This document shows positions 1 to 11,686 of a DNA stretch of 64,000 nt, piece after piece. The notes under the pieces are model-generated. The model had not been told where the DNA came from and ran no database searches. It saw nothing but the letters and a program-made list of their open reading frames with translations. Numbering within the stretch: the first letter of the stretch is position 1; the number at the start of each line of letters is the position of its first letter. Position numbers and translations under genes: made by a program. Source of the stretch: Streptomyces seoulensis (GTDB lineage Bacteria > Actinomycetota > Actinomycetes > Streptomycetales > Streptomycetaceae); contig NZ_CP032229.1 in the NCBI RefSeq assembly GCF_004328625.1, positions 1,922,001 through 1,986,000 on the forward strand, read 5' to 3'.

Positions 1-352
1 GCGGGGGGTGGGCGGTGAGGCCTGCGGAGGTGGCGCTTTCGGTGATGTCGGCGGGGTCGATGTGGCCGTCGCGGCCGGGGCGGGGGGTGAGGAGCCAGAT
101 GAATCCGCCGGGCGCGAGGTCGCCGCGGGCGGCGATGAGGCCGTCGAAGAGGTCGCCGTCCTGCTCGCGCCACCAGAGCAGTACGAGGTCGGCGGCGCCT
201 TCGGTGTCCTCGTCGGCCAGGGCGTCGCCGGTCCACTCCTCCACGGCCGCGCGCAGGCGGTCGTCGCTGTCCTCGTCCCAGCCCGTCTCGCGCACGAGCT
301 GTCCGGCCGTGAGTCCCAGCCGGTCCGCGAGGGTCTGCTCGGCAGTGGTCAT
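1..352 (-). CDS. DUF3052 family protein (3' end outside window)
   Basis: Small acidic protein conserved in actinomycetes, function unknown. About 117 residues are visible and the C-terminus runs off the left edge. The translation opens MTTAEQTLADRLGLTAGQLV and contains the family-like stretch LLWWREQDGDLFDGL followed by GFIWLLTPRPGRDGHID. The ATG at 352 is the first plausible start. The gene lies 68 bases downstream of the TerB-like gene on the same strand. Family assignment is from recollection of Streptomyces orthologues. Confidence 0.7.
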   Translation of the reverse strand, partial: MTTAEQTLADRLGLTAGQLVRETGWDEDSDDRLRAAVEEWTGDALADEDTEGAADLVLLWWREQDGDLFDGLIAARGDLAPGGFIWLLTPRPGRDGHIDPADITESATSAGLTAHPP

Positions 353-420
353 CGTCGTCCTCCATTTAAGAGACCGCGATGCTCAACGCCGAGGACGCTC
401 CCGCGTCACGCCTGCCCTGG

Positions 421-1065
421 TCAGGACGGCATGCGGGCTGCCGTCAGAACCCGTTCCACCACCTCGGCGGGGAGCAGGAGGGCCTCGCCGGCCACGGTGA
501 GGGCGGTGTGTTCGGCGGGGGTGTAGGGGCCGTCGGCGAGGGCGATGAGGGCCGCGTCCAGGAGGAGGGACTCGCGGCCCGGCGCGGCCAGGTGGGGGGC
601 GAGGGCGGTCAGGGCGGGGCGGGGGTCGCCGCCGTCGAGGGTCATGGCGAGGCGTTCCGCCGCGTCCTCCTCGCAGCCCGCCGCGCGGACCGTCTCGGCG
701 GCCGCCTCCAGCGCGGCCCGCGATCCGCTGCCCCCGGCGGCCAGCACCGAGACGGCCACCGCGTGGACCGCGTCGCGGAGCAGGACGGAGAGCCGGCGGG
801 TGGTGGGGTGGTCGAGCGTCTCGACGCCGAAGCGGTGCAGACAGGACGCGCACTCCACGACCGGCCCGGTCGTCCCGCGCGCCAGCACGGGCACCCCGAG
901 CACGGTGAGACGGGTGCGGCCGGTGAGGCGCTGGTAGTTGCGGTCGCCGCCGCAGCCGGGGCAGAAGAACTCCCCGTCGCCCTGGGGCGTCCAGGCGGTG
1001 CGGGAGCCCAGGAGGTGCCGCACGAACCCGGTGGCTCGGCCGTCTCGTCCCCGTACTGGCAGCAC
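421..1065 (-). CDS. TerB-like protein with N-terminal zinc ribbon
   Basis: 214-residue protein. Residues about 30-65 form a zinc-ribbon-like pair, CPGC near 36 and CASC near 73. The remainder is an alanine-rich helical region resembling the TerB (tellurite-resistance-associated) fold, ending in a pattern of paired acidic helices. The GTG start at 1065 is preferred because GGAGG sits 5-6 bases upstream; an in-frame ATG at 1098 has no comparable site. TerB proteins are metal-linked stress proteins, but no Ter operon partners (TerD, TerC) are nearby, so a tellurite role is not supported here. Confidence 0.7.
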   Translation of the reverse strand: MLPVRGRDGRATGFVRHLLGSRTAWTPQGDGEFFCPGCGGDRNYQRLTGRTRLTVLGVPVLARGTTGPVVECASCLHRFGVETLDHPTTRRLSVLLRDAVHAVAVSVLAAGGSGSRAALEAAAETVRAAGCEEDAAERLAMTLDGGDPRPALTALAPHLAAPGRESLLLDAALIALADGPYTPAEHTALTVAGEALLLPAEVVERVLTAARMPS

Positions 1066-1197
1066 GTCGCACCTCCGCACGTCACCACGCGGCCCCATCG
1101 CCGCGCTGGCGTGATGTTAGCCACATCACGCGGCCCTAGTCAGCCCTCCGGGCGAGACCGGTCCGTGACCTGCGGCGTTCCCTGGCCGGAAGACGAC

Positions 1198-1233
1198 GCC
1201 GCCCCGGCCGCCGTGGACAGCGGCCGGGGCGGC
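1198..1233 (-). terminator. leuA terminator hairpin
   Basis: Perfect 14-bp GC stem (GCCGCCCCGGCCGC / its complement) with an 8-base loop, beginning 23 bases beyond the leuA stop. There is no U-tract, which is common for Streptomyces terminators. Confidence 0.75.
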
Positions 1234-1255
1234 GAAGCGCCGGGTCGGGGCGGGG

Positions 1256-3258
<2,003 letters not shown>

Positions 3259-3272
3259 TACAGGTAGTGACT

Positions 3273-3301
3273 TTGACATCGCCCGGTGCGACCATTTATT
3301 G
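3273..3301 (+). promoter_or_regulatory. Candidate promoter of M4 protease gene
   Basis: TTGACA at 3273-3278 is followed after 14-17 bases by an AT-rich CATTTATT, and the ATG follows within a few bases at 3304. No Shine-Dalgarno sequence lies between, so the transcript may be leaderless. The -10 element is not a clean consensus. Confidence 0.5.
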
Positions 3302-3303
3302 GC

Positions 3304-4380
3304 ATGACGACCAACGGGGGCCATGAGCCCGTCTTCTGCACGATCGTGCCGCCGCACCTCCTCGACAAGCTCGCGCGCGACTCCGACCCGGCACTGTCCG
3401 GCCCGGCCCGCCGCTCGCTGGAGCGGGACGCGCTGGAGCGCACCCGCCGCCGGCTGACCACCGTGATCGGCGGGCAGCCCGCCGCCGCCACCGCGCCCGC
3501 CGGCTCCGGCGGGGACCAGCCGGAGCGCACGATCTTCGACGCCGGGCACAAGCAGGACCTCCCCGGCAAGAAGGTCCGCGCCGAGGGCTCCGAGCCGGGC
3601 TCCGACGCCACCGTCAACCGGGCCTACGCGGGCCTGGGCGCCACCTTCGAGCTGTATCTGAAGGTGTACGGCCGCCACTCCATCGACGGCCAGGGCCTCC
3701 CGCTCAACGCCACGGTCCACTTCGACAAGGACTACGACAACGCCTTCTGGAACGGCGAGCAGATGGTGTTCGGCGACGGGGACGGCGAGATCTTCCTCGA
3801 CTTCACCATCCCGGTCGACGTCATCGGCCACGAACTCACCCACGGCGTCACGCAGTACACCGCCAACCTCGCCTACTTCGGCCAGTCCGGCGCGCTCAAC
3901 GAGTCGCTGTCCGACGTGTTCGGCTCGCTGATCAAGCAGTACACGCTCCGCCAGACCGCCGCCGACGCGGACTGGCTGATCGGCGCCGGACTGCTCGCCC
4001 CGCGCGTCCAGGGCGAGGCCCTGCGCTCGATGAAGGCCCCGGGCACCGCCTACGACGACGACGTGCTCGGCAAGGACCCCCAGCCCGCCGACATGCAGCA
4101 CTACGTGCACACCGGCCGGGACAACGGCGGCGTCCACATCAACTCCGGCATCCCCAACCACGCCTTCTACATCGCGGCCACCGCGATCGGCGGCTACGCC
4201 TGGGAGAAGACCGGCCAGATCTGGTACGACGTGCTGACCGGCGGCAAGCTCAAGGAGGACGCCCAGTTCGCCGACTTCGCCACGCTGACCGTGAAGGCCG
4301 CCCGCGAGCGGTTCGGCGCGGGCGGCGAACTCCAGGCGGTGGAGAAGGCGTGGGAGGAAGTGGGGGTGGAGACGCTGTAG
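3304..4380 (+). CDS. M4 family (thermolysin/protealysin-like) metallopeptidase
   Basis: Zinc endopeptidase, 358 residues. HELTH (176-180) supplies two zinc ligands and the catalytic Glu. NESLSD gives the third ligand, E200. NGGVHIN carries the active-site histidine (H278). There is no signal peptide and only a short N-terminal propeptide-like segment (about 1-75), as in protealysin-type members that act inside cells or leave by unknown routes. The ATG at 3304 is chosen over the in-frame GTG at 3286, which overlaps the promoter. Directly downstream lies a small emfourin-like gene, matching the known protease-inhibitor pairing of this subgroup. Confidence 0.92.
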   Translation: MTTNGGHEPVFCTIVPPHLLDKLARDSDPALSGPARRSLERDALERTRRRLTTVIGGQPAAATAPAGSGGDQPERTIFDAGHKQDLPGKKVRAEGSEPGSDATVNRAYAGLGATFELYLKVYGRHSIDGQGLPLNATVHFDKDYDNAFWNGEQMVFGDGDGEIFLDFTIPVDVIGHELTHGVTQYTANLAYFGQSGALNESLSDVFGSLIKQYTLRQTAADADWLIGAGLLAPRVQGEALRSMKAPGTAYDDDVLGKDPQPADMQHYVHTGRDNGGVHINSGIPNHAFYIAATAIGGYAWEKTGQIWYDVLTGGKLKEDAQFADFATLTVKAARERFGAGGELQAVEKAWEEVGVETL

Positions 4381-4403
4381 CCGCCGTGCCGGACACTGGG
4401 GCC

Positions 4404-4670
4404 ATGCGTATCCAAGTACGGCGTACGGGCGGCTTCGCGGGCATCGAGCGGCAGGCGGAGGTGGACACCTCCGGGCTCCCCGACGCGGCGGAGTGGCGCA
4501 CCCTGGCCGACCAGGCCCTGACCGCCGCCCCGGCCACCCCGGTGGCGGGTGTCCCGGACGGCTTCCACTACGAGATCACGGTGGACGGCCGCACCGTCCA
4601 CGCGGCCGACCCCCGACTGACCGAGGCGCAAAGGGAGTTGGTGTCACGGGTGCTGAAGGAGGGCGCCTGA
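4404..4670 (+). CDS. Emfourin-like M4 protease inhibitor
   Basis: 88-residue protein beginning MRIQVRRTGGFAGI, starting 23 bases after the M4 protease stop. The layout (an N-terminal beta hairpin with RRTGGFAGI, a central YEITVDGRTV strand pair and a C-terminal helix TEAQRELVSRVL) matches emfourins, the cytosolic inhibitors encoded next to protealysin-like enzymes. Its role would be to keep the intracellular protease silent. There is no ribosome site; a -10-like GACACT lies 6 bases before the ATG, so a leaderless transcript is possible besides read-through. The identification rests on position plus sequence pattern. Confidence 0.75.
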   Translation: MRIQVRRTGGFAGIERQAEVDTSGLPDAAEWRTLADQALTAAPATPVAGVPDGFHYEITVDGRTVHAADPRLTEAQRELVSRVLKEGA

Positions 4671-4692
4671 AGGAGGGGGGCTGACGCGGGCG

Positions 4693-4722
4693 TTGACGCG
4701 GCGGGGGCCGGGTGCGGATGAT
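4693..4722 (+). promoter_or_regulatory. Candidate leaderless promoter of GH1 gene
   Basis: TTGACG (4693-4698), an 18-base spacer and GATGAT (4717-4722), with the ATG only 7 bases further on at 4730 and no Shine-Dalgarno. This is the usual geometry of Streptomyces leaderless promoters. Confidence 0.55.
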
Positions 4723-4729
4723 CCGGCCC

Positions 4730-6046
4730 ATGGTGACGGACGCGTACGGCCCTCTCCCCCGCTTCCCCGACGGCTTCCTGTGGGGGGTGTCGACCTCCGC
4801 GCACCAGATCGAGGGCGCCGCCGATCTGCGCGAACCCTCCGTCTGGGACGTGTTCACCGCCGAGCCGGGCCGGGTGAAGGACGGCTCGACGGCCGCCGTG
4901 GCCTGCGACCACTTCCACCGCTACCCGGAGGACGTGGCCCTGCTGGCCGATCTCGGCGTGGACGCGTACCGCTTCTCGGTCTCCTGGCCGCGCGTGAACT
5001 CCCCCGGCGGGCTGGACTTCTACGACCGGCTGGTGGACGCGCTGTGCGAGGCGGGGGTCCAGCCGGTGCCGACGCTGTTCCACTGGGATCTGCCGGCCGG
5101 GCTCGACTGGCTGGACCGGGACACCGCGTACCGGTTCGCGGACCATGTCTCCGCTGTCGCGGACCGGCTCGGGGACCGCGTGCCGCGCTGGATCACCCTC
5201 AACGAGCCCGCCGAGCACACCCTGTTGGGCCACGCACTCGGCACCCACGCCCCCGGCAAGGCCCTGCTCTTCGACGCGCTCCCGGCCGCCCACCACCAGC
5301 TCCTCGCGCACGGCCTGGCGGTACGGGCGCTGCGCGCGGCCGGGGTGACGAACATCGGCGTCGCCAACTCCCACTCCCCCGTGGAGCCCGCCTCCGCCGA
5401 CCCGGCGGACGTGGAGGCGGCCGTCTTCTACGACCTGCTTCTGAACCGCCTCTTCGCGGACCCGATCCTGCTGGGCCAATACCCGGACGGCACGGCTGCG
5501 TTGATGCCCGAGGGAGCCGAGGACGATCTGCGGATCATCGCGGAGCCGCTGGACTGGTACGGGATCAACTACTACGCCCCGGCCAGGGTCGGCGCCCCGC
5601 AGGAGGAGCCCACCGAGTTCGGCGGGGTGGCGCTGCCCGCCGAACTACCCTTCTCACTGCGGGAGTTCGAGGGCGTCCCGGTGACCGACTTCGGCTGGCC
5701 GGTCGTCCCCGAGGCGCTGACCGGCCTGCTGACCGGGCTCCGCGACCGGTACGGCGACCGGCTCCCGCCCCTCGTCATCACCGAGAACGGCTGCTCGTAC
5801 GAGGGGCTGGACGACCAGGACCGCATCGCCTACCTGGACGGCCATGTCCGCGCGGTCCACGCCGCGCTCGCCGAAGGGGTCGACGTGCGCGGCTACTTCG
5901 TGTGGTCGCTGCTGGACAACTTCGAGTGGGCCGAGGGTTACGCCCGCCGCTTCGGCCTGGTGGACGTGGACTTCGCCACGCTGCGGCGGACCCCGAAGGC
6001 GTCGTACCGCTGGTACCGGGAGCTGCTGCGGGCGCAGCGCGGCTGA
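4730..6046 (+). CDS. Glycoside hydrolase family 1 (beta-glucosidase type)
   Basis: 438-residue TIM-barrel retaining glycosidase. The acid/base Glu is E159 in TLNEP and the nucleophile is E352 in VITENGC. The N-terminal signature FLWGVSTSAHQIEGA (17-30) and the WSLLDNFEW aglycone-site motif are intact. No signal peptide, so it would act on imported beta-glucosides. It lacks an adjacent sugar transporter. The start at ATG 4730 is set by the promoter geometry; ATG 4718 is an alternative. It is convergent with era, 21 bases apart. Confidence 0.92.
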   Translation: MVTDAYGPLPRFPDGFLWGVSTSAHQIEGAADLREPSVWDVFTAEPGRVKDGSTAAVACDHFHRYPEDVALLADLGVDAYRFSVSWPRVNSPGGLDFYDRLVDALCEAGVQPVPTLFHWDLPAGLDWLDRDTAYRFADHVSAVADRLGDRVPRWITLNEPAEHTLLGHALGTHAPGKALLFDALPAAHHQLLAHGLAVRALRAAGVTNIGVANSHSPVEPASADPADVEAAVFYDLLLNRLFADPILLGQYPDGTAALMPEGAEDDLRIIAEPLDWYGINYYAPARVGAPQEEPTEFGGVALPAELPFSLREFEGVPVTDFGWPVVPEALTGLLTGLRDRYGDRLPPLVITENGCSYEGLDDQDRIAYLDGHVRAVHAALAEGVDVRGYFVWSLLDNFEWAEGYARRFGLVDVDFATLRRTPKASYRWYRELLRAQRG

Positions 6047-6067
6047 ACGGTCAAGAGAGGAGCGGCC

Positions 6068-7021
6068 TCAGAAGCCGAGCTTGCGCAGCTGCTTGGGGTC
6101 GCGCTGCCAGTCCTTGGCGACCTTCACGTGCAGGTCGAGGAAGACGGGCGTGCCGAGCAGGGCCTCGATCTGCTTGCGGGACTTGATGCCCACGTCCTTC
6201 AGCCGCTTGCCCTTGGGGCCGATGATGATGCCCTTCTGGCTGGGCCGCTCGATGTAGACGTTGGCGTGGATGTCGAGCAGCGGCTTGTCGGCCGGGCGGT
6301 CCTCGCGCGGGAGCATCTCCTCCACGACGACGGCGATGGAGTGCGGCAGCTCGTCGCGCACGCCCTCCAGCGCGGCCTCGCGGATCAGCTCCGCGATCAT
6401 GACCTGCTCGGGCTCGTCAGTGAGGTCGCCCTCGGGGTAGAGCGCGGGGCCCTCGGGGAGCAGCGGCACGATCAGGTCGGCCAGCAGGCCCACCTGCTTG
6501 CCGCCGGTCGCGGAGACCGGCACGATCTCGGCCCACTCGAAGCCCAGCTCCTTGCCGAGCTGGTCGATGGCGATGAGCTGCTCGGCGAGGGTCTTGGAGT
6601 CGACGAGGTCGGTCTTGGTGACGATGGCGACCTTGGGGGTCTTCTTGATCCCGGCCAGCTCCTTGGCGATGAAGCGGTCGCCGGGGCCGATCTTCTCGTT
6701 CGCCGGGAGGCAGAAGCCGATCACGTCGACCTCGGCCCAGGTGGTGCGCACCACGTCGTTGAGCCGCTCGCCCAGCAGGGTGCGCGGCTTGTGGAGGCCG
6801 GGGGTGTCGACCAGGATCAGCTGGGCGTCGTCCCGGTGCACGATGCCGCGCACCGTGTGCCGGGTGGTCTGCGGCTGGTCGGCGGTGATGGCCACCTTCT
6901 GCCCGACCAGAGCGTTCGTGAGGGTGGACTTGCCCGCGTTGGGACGGCCCACGAAACACGCGAAGCCTGCGCGGTGGGCGTTCTCGCCCGACCGCTCGGA
7001 TGACTGGGTACGAACGCTCAT
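6068..7021 (-). CDS. era: GTPase Era
   Basis: Ribosome-associated GTPase needed for 30S maturation; binds the 3' end of 16S rRNA through its KH domain. 317 residues: G1 GRPNAGKS (25-32), G3 DTPG (72-75), G4 TKTD (135-138), then a C-terminal KH domain with GIIIGPKGKRLKDVG at about 255-270. The ATG at 7021 opens MSVRTQSSER; an ATG three codons upstream is possible. In most Streptomyces-type orders it follows the cytidine-deaminase-like gene directly; here amt and PII lie between them. Confidence 0.96.
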   Translation of the reverse strand: MSVRTQSSERSGENAHRAGFACFVGRPNAGKSTLTNALVGQKVAITADQPQTTRHTVRGIVHRDDAQLILVDTPGLHKPRTLLGERLNDVVRTTWAEVDVIGFCLPANEKIGPGDRFIAKELAGIKKTPKVAIVTKTDLVDSKTLAEQLIAIDQLGKELGFEWAEIVPVSATGGKQVGLLADLIVPLLPEGPALYPEGDLTDEPEQVMIAELIREAALEGVRDELPHSIAVVVEEMLPREDRPADKPLLDIHANVYIERPSQKGIIIGPKGKRLKDVGIKSRKQIEALLGTPVFLDLHVKVAKDWQRDPKQLRKLGF

Positions 7022-7110
7022 GCCGACCATTCTCCCTGATCCGCGAGCCCGTGCCGCACGGGCGTCCGCCGCACCCCCGCAACCGGCGTCTCCGGGCGCC
7101 CGCACGGGCC

Positions 7111-7148
7111 GAAACCTGCTGGAAACGCCCCTGTAGGCGACCGGAAAC
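7111..7148 (+). promoter_or_regulatory. GlnR-like box array upstream of amt
   Basis: Four sites start exactly 11 bases apart: GAAAC (7111), GAAAC (7122), GTAGG (7133) and GAAAC (7144), each separated by 6 bases. This matches the register of actinobacterial GlnR sites (gTnAc-n6-GaAAc repeated), with both b-sites perfect and the a-sites degenerate. It lies 54 bases before the amt start, and ammonium transport is a classic GlnR target. Inferred, not proven. Confidence 0.6.
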
Positions 7149-7201
7149 GCGCACCCGTGACCCTCTGACGAGCCCGCTCCCCCGGATCACTGGAGACGCC
7201 C

Positions 7202-8823
<1,622 letters not shown>

Positions 8824-8844
8824 CCGGTCCCCGGACCGCTGCCG

Positions 8845-9195
8845 TCAGCCGGTCGCGACGGTCGACCTGACGACACCGTCCGCACCGGCGAGCAGTACCG
8901 GTGTGCCCGCGCCCCCGAGGTCGGCCACCGCGGCCAGGTCCTCCGCCGGGACAGCTTCCGCCGTGCTGACGACCGCCGCTGCCTCCAGGGACTCCGCTCC
9001 GGACGCCACCGCCATGGCGACAGCCGTACGCAGCGCGCTGAGCCGGAGCGAGGGGAGGGACACCGTTCCGGCCGCGTAAGTCCGTCCCGTCGAGTCCCGC
9101 ACAGCGGCCCCCTCCGGGACGCCGTTGCGGGCCCGTACCGACCGGGCCAGGGTCACGATCTTGCGGTCCTCGGGGTCAAGCTCGTTCTCGCTCAT
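8845..9195 (-). CDS. Cytidine-deaminase-like protein lacking zinc ligands
   Basis: 116 residues, homologous in layout to the protein usually annotated cytidine deaminase next to era in Streptomyces. The fold-like order is present (RSVRARNGVPEGAAVRDSTG, then LRLSALRTAVAMAVASGA, then AAAVVST), but the catalytic CAE/HAE triplet is replaced around SALRT and the PCxxC motif is absent. The whole protein contains no cysteine and no histidine, so it cannot hold the deaminase zinc. Probably a non-catalytic protein, perhaps a partner of Era. Its start overlaps the stop of the HTH gene (4 bases). Confidence 0.8.
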   Translation of the reverse strand: MSENELDPEDRKIVTLARSVRARNGVPEGAAVRDSTGRTYAAGTVSLPSLRLSALRTAVAMAVASGAESLEAAAVVSTAEAVPAEDLAAVADLGGAGTPVLLAGADGVVRSTVATG

Positions 9196-10049
9196 GCCCC
9201 GAGCATACGAACCCCGTCGGACCCGTTCGCCAGCCACTCCAGCTTCGCCGCGGTGTCCGCCTCCGGCAGCGGGGTGTGCAGCACGATCAGCAGGTCGGGC
9301 CGGGCGGGCACCCGCATGGCGGTGGACTCCACGGCCAGCAGCCCGGCGCGGGGATGCATCAGCTCCTTGCGGATCTGCCCCTGGTCCTCGATGTCCCGCT
9401 CGGCCCACAGCGCGTTGAACTCCGGGCTCAGGGCGCTCACTTCGGCGAGCACCGCCCGGAACCCCTCGTCCTCGGGATGCGCCGCGCAGGCCGCCCGGAA
9501 CTGCGCGACGACCGTACGCGCGTTGGTCTCCCAGCTCAGCGTGCGGCTGCGGAACAGCGGGTCGGCGAAGAAGTCGACCAGGCAGTTGCGCGGGGTGGAG
9601 TCCTCCCCCATGCCGAACACCGCGGTCGCCGCCGCGTTGTACATCACGCAGTTGTAGTAGCGGTCCATGATGTGCGCCGGATACGGCATCCAGGTGTCGA
9701 TCAGCCGCCGCAGCCCGTCGCACATGTCCCGGCGGGCCGAGACGCGTTCGGACGCGGGCGGGTTGAGGCCGGCCAGCAGGTACAGGTGCCGCACCTCGGC
9801 GGCGCTCAGCCGCAGCACCCGCGAGACCGCGTCCAGCACCTGCGGGGAGACGGAGATGTCCCGACCCTGCTCCAGCCACTGGTACCAGGACGCGCTCACC
9901 CCGGCCAGCACCGCGACCTCCTCCCGGCGCAGCCCAGGGGTGCGGCGCCGGGGTCCGCCGAGCGGGAGGCCGGCCTCCTGCGGGGTGATCCGGGCGCGCC
10001 GGGACACCAGGAACTCCCGCAGCTCGGTGCGCCGTTCACTTCTCGGCAT
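9192..10049 (-). CDS. XRE-type regulator with MmyB-like ligand-binding domain
   Basis: 285 residues. The N-terminal helix-turn-helix (about 10-90) has the family signature RRRTPGLRREEVAVLAGVS followed by WYQWLEQGR. The remainder (about 105-270) is the MmyB-like ligand-binding domain, including the conserved WMPYPAHIMDRYYN and NALW-type segments. Divergently transcribed from the DHA2 efflux gene with two palindromes between, so it most likely represses that pump and responds to its substrate. The stop overlaps the next start, coupling it to the CDA-like gene. Confidence 0.88.
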   Translation of the reverse strand: MPRSERRTELREFLVSRRARITPQEAGLPLGGPRRRTPGLRREEVAVLAGVSASWYQWLEQGRDISVSPQVLDAVSRVLRLSAAEVRHLYLLAGLNPPASERVSARRDMCDGLRRLIDTWMPYPAHIMDRYYNCVMYNAAATAVFGMGEDSTPRNCLVDFFADPLFRSRTLSWETNARTVVAQFRAACAAHPEDEGFRAVLAEVSALSPEFNALWAERDIEDQGQIRKELMHPRAGLLAVESTAMRVPARPDLLIVLHTPLPEADTAAKLEWLANGSDGVRMLGA

Positions 10050-10102
10050 GCTCGTCACGCTCGCCGTCGCAGCCACGTCCCGGTCCCCCTCGTCGCCGTG
10101 TC

Positions 10103-10119
10103 TGGTGGTGCCACCACCA
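10103..10119. promoter_or_regulatory. Candidate operator, HTH/efflux intergenic
   Basis: Perfect inverted repeat TGGTGGT-GCC-ACCACCA between the divergent regulator and transporter genes, 54-68 bases from each start. A likely binding site for the adjacent MmyB-type regulator. Confidence 0.45.
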
Positions 10120-10144
10120 CCATAAGTTCCGACTCCCCACGTTT

Positions 10145-10161
10145 CTTCCGGCCGCCGGAAG
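10145..10161. promoter_or_regulatory. Second candidate operator, before efflux gene
   Basis: Perfect inverted repeat CTTCCGG-CCG-CCGGAAG ending 9 bases before the efflux ATG. It could be an operator or a hairpin limiting translation of the transporter. Confidence 0.4.
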
Positions 10162-10170
10162 CTCTTTGCC

Positions 10171-11586
10171 ATGGCGATCGACACCCCAGCCCCCGTAACT
10201 CCCCCTACCGACCTGCCCGTCGGGCCCGTCCGGCTCTCGGCGCGGGACCGGCTCGTGCTGTTCGTGCTGTGCGCGGCCCAGTTCATGGTCGCGCTCGACT
10301 TCTCGGTGCTGAACGTGGCGCTGCCCGAGCTGGGCGACGGCCTCGGCATGAGCCGCACGGCGCTGCAGTGGGCGGTCACCGCGTTCGCGCTGCCGTCCGG
10401 CGGGTTCCTGCTGCTGTTCGGCCGCGTCGGCGACCTCTTCGGCCGCCGCAGGCTGTTCCTGACCGGGCTCACCCTGTTCGGCGCCGCCTCGGTGCTGGCG
10501 GCGATGGCCTGGGACCCGGCGTCCTTCCTCACCGGCCGCGCCCTCCAGGGGCTCGGCGCGGCGGCGATCGTACCGACCGGGATGTCCCTGCTGACGACGA
10601 CCTTCCCCGAGGGCCCGGCCCGCAACCGCGCGCTCGGCATCTCCGGCACGCTGCTGTCGCTGGGCTTCACCACCGGCATGATCGCGGGCGGCGCGCTGAC
10701 CGACGCCTTCGGCTGGCGCTCCACGATGGCGCTGCTGGCCGTGTTCGCGCTGATCGTGCTGCCGCTCGCGCCGGGTCTGCTGCCCGAGTCCCGTACCCCC
10801 GAGCGGCCCCGGCTGGACGTGCCGGGCGCGGTCACCGTCACCGCCGGGCTGCTGTCGCTGATCTACGCCCTGTCCACCGCCGCCGCCCAGGGCTTCGGCC
10901 GGGCGGACGTGCTGACCGCCCTGGTGGCGGGGCTCGCGCTGCTGACCGCGTTCACCGTGATCGAGTCCCGTACGGCCGCGCCGCTGGTCTCGCTGCCGAT
11001 GCTGCGCCGCCGCACGGTGGCGTGGGGCAACCTGGGCGGGCTGGTCACCTTCTCGATGATGTCGGCCGTGGTGTTCGCGCTGACCCTGTACCTCCAGGAG
11101 GTGCTGCGGCTGTCGGCGTTCGAGACGGGCCTGGTCTTCGGGGTGCAGGGCGTGCTGTCGGCGGTGGCGGGCGTCTGCGCGCCGAGGGTGATCGGCCGGT
11201 TCGGCGCCCGGCGCACGCTGGCCGGCTCGCTGGCGGGGCAGGGGCTCCTCACCGCCGCCCTGCTGCCGCTGAGCGCCGACGGCCGGTCGGTGTGGCTGGC
11301 CGTGACCGCCGTGTCCCTGGCCAGCATGTGCCACCTCGGCGCGATCGTCTCGTACGGCCTCACCGTCACCTCGGGGGTCTCGGACGGCGAACAGGGCCTG
11401 GCCACCGGCCTGGTGACCTCCACCCAGCAGGTCAGCCTCACGCTCGGCGTGCCCCTGCTGGGCGTGGTGGCCACCACCTCCGGCGACCTGCTGGCCGGCG
11501 TTCACACGGTGGCCGGACTGTCCGCGGCGATCGTCCTCGCCGCGGCCACCCTGATCGCCCTCGGACTGCGCCCCGCACGGGCCTGA
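10171..11586 (+). CDS. MFS drug/proton antiporter, DHA2 (EmrB/QacA) type
   Basis: 471-residue inner-membrane transporter with about 14 predicted spans. Motif A appears as GRVGDLFGRRRLFLTG at about 80-95, and the opening LFVLCAAQFMVALDFSVLNVALPEL is the DHA2 helix-1 signature. Predicted to export small toxic compounds using the proton gradient. Divergent from an MmyB-type regulator that probably controls it. The substrate cannot be told from sequence. Confidence 0.9.
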   Translation: MAIDTPAPVTPPTDLPVGPVRLSARDRLVLFVLCAAQFMVALDFSVLNVALPELGDGLGMSRTALQWAVTAFALPSGGFLLLFGRVGDLFGRRRLFLTGLTLFGAASVLAAMAWDPASFLTGRALQGLGAAAIVPTGMSLLTTTFPEGPARNRALGISGTLLSLGFTTGMIAGGALTDAFGWRSTMALLAVFALIVLPLAPGLLPESRTPERPRLDVPGAVTVTAGLLSLIYALSTAAAQGFGRADVLTALVAGLALLTAFTVIESRTAAPLVSLPMLRRRTVAWGNLGGLVTFSMMSAVVFALTLYLQEVLRLSAFETGLVFGVQGVLSAVAGVCAPRVIGRFGARRTLAGSLAGQGLLTAALLPLSADGRSVWLAVTAVSLASMCHLGAIVSYGLTVTSGVSDGEQGLATGLVTSTQQVSLTLGVPLLGVVATTSGDLLAGVHTVAGLSAAIVLAAATLIALGLRPARA

Positions 11587-11686
11587 CCTCAGTCCAGGAT
11601 CCGGGTGATCGCGCTACGCGCGGCCGTGTGCTCCACGCGGCCGCGCGCGCCGTTGACACGGGCCCGCCTCGTACCCGTAGGGGTCT

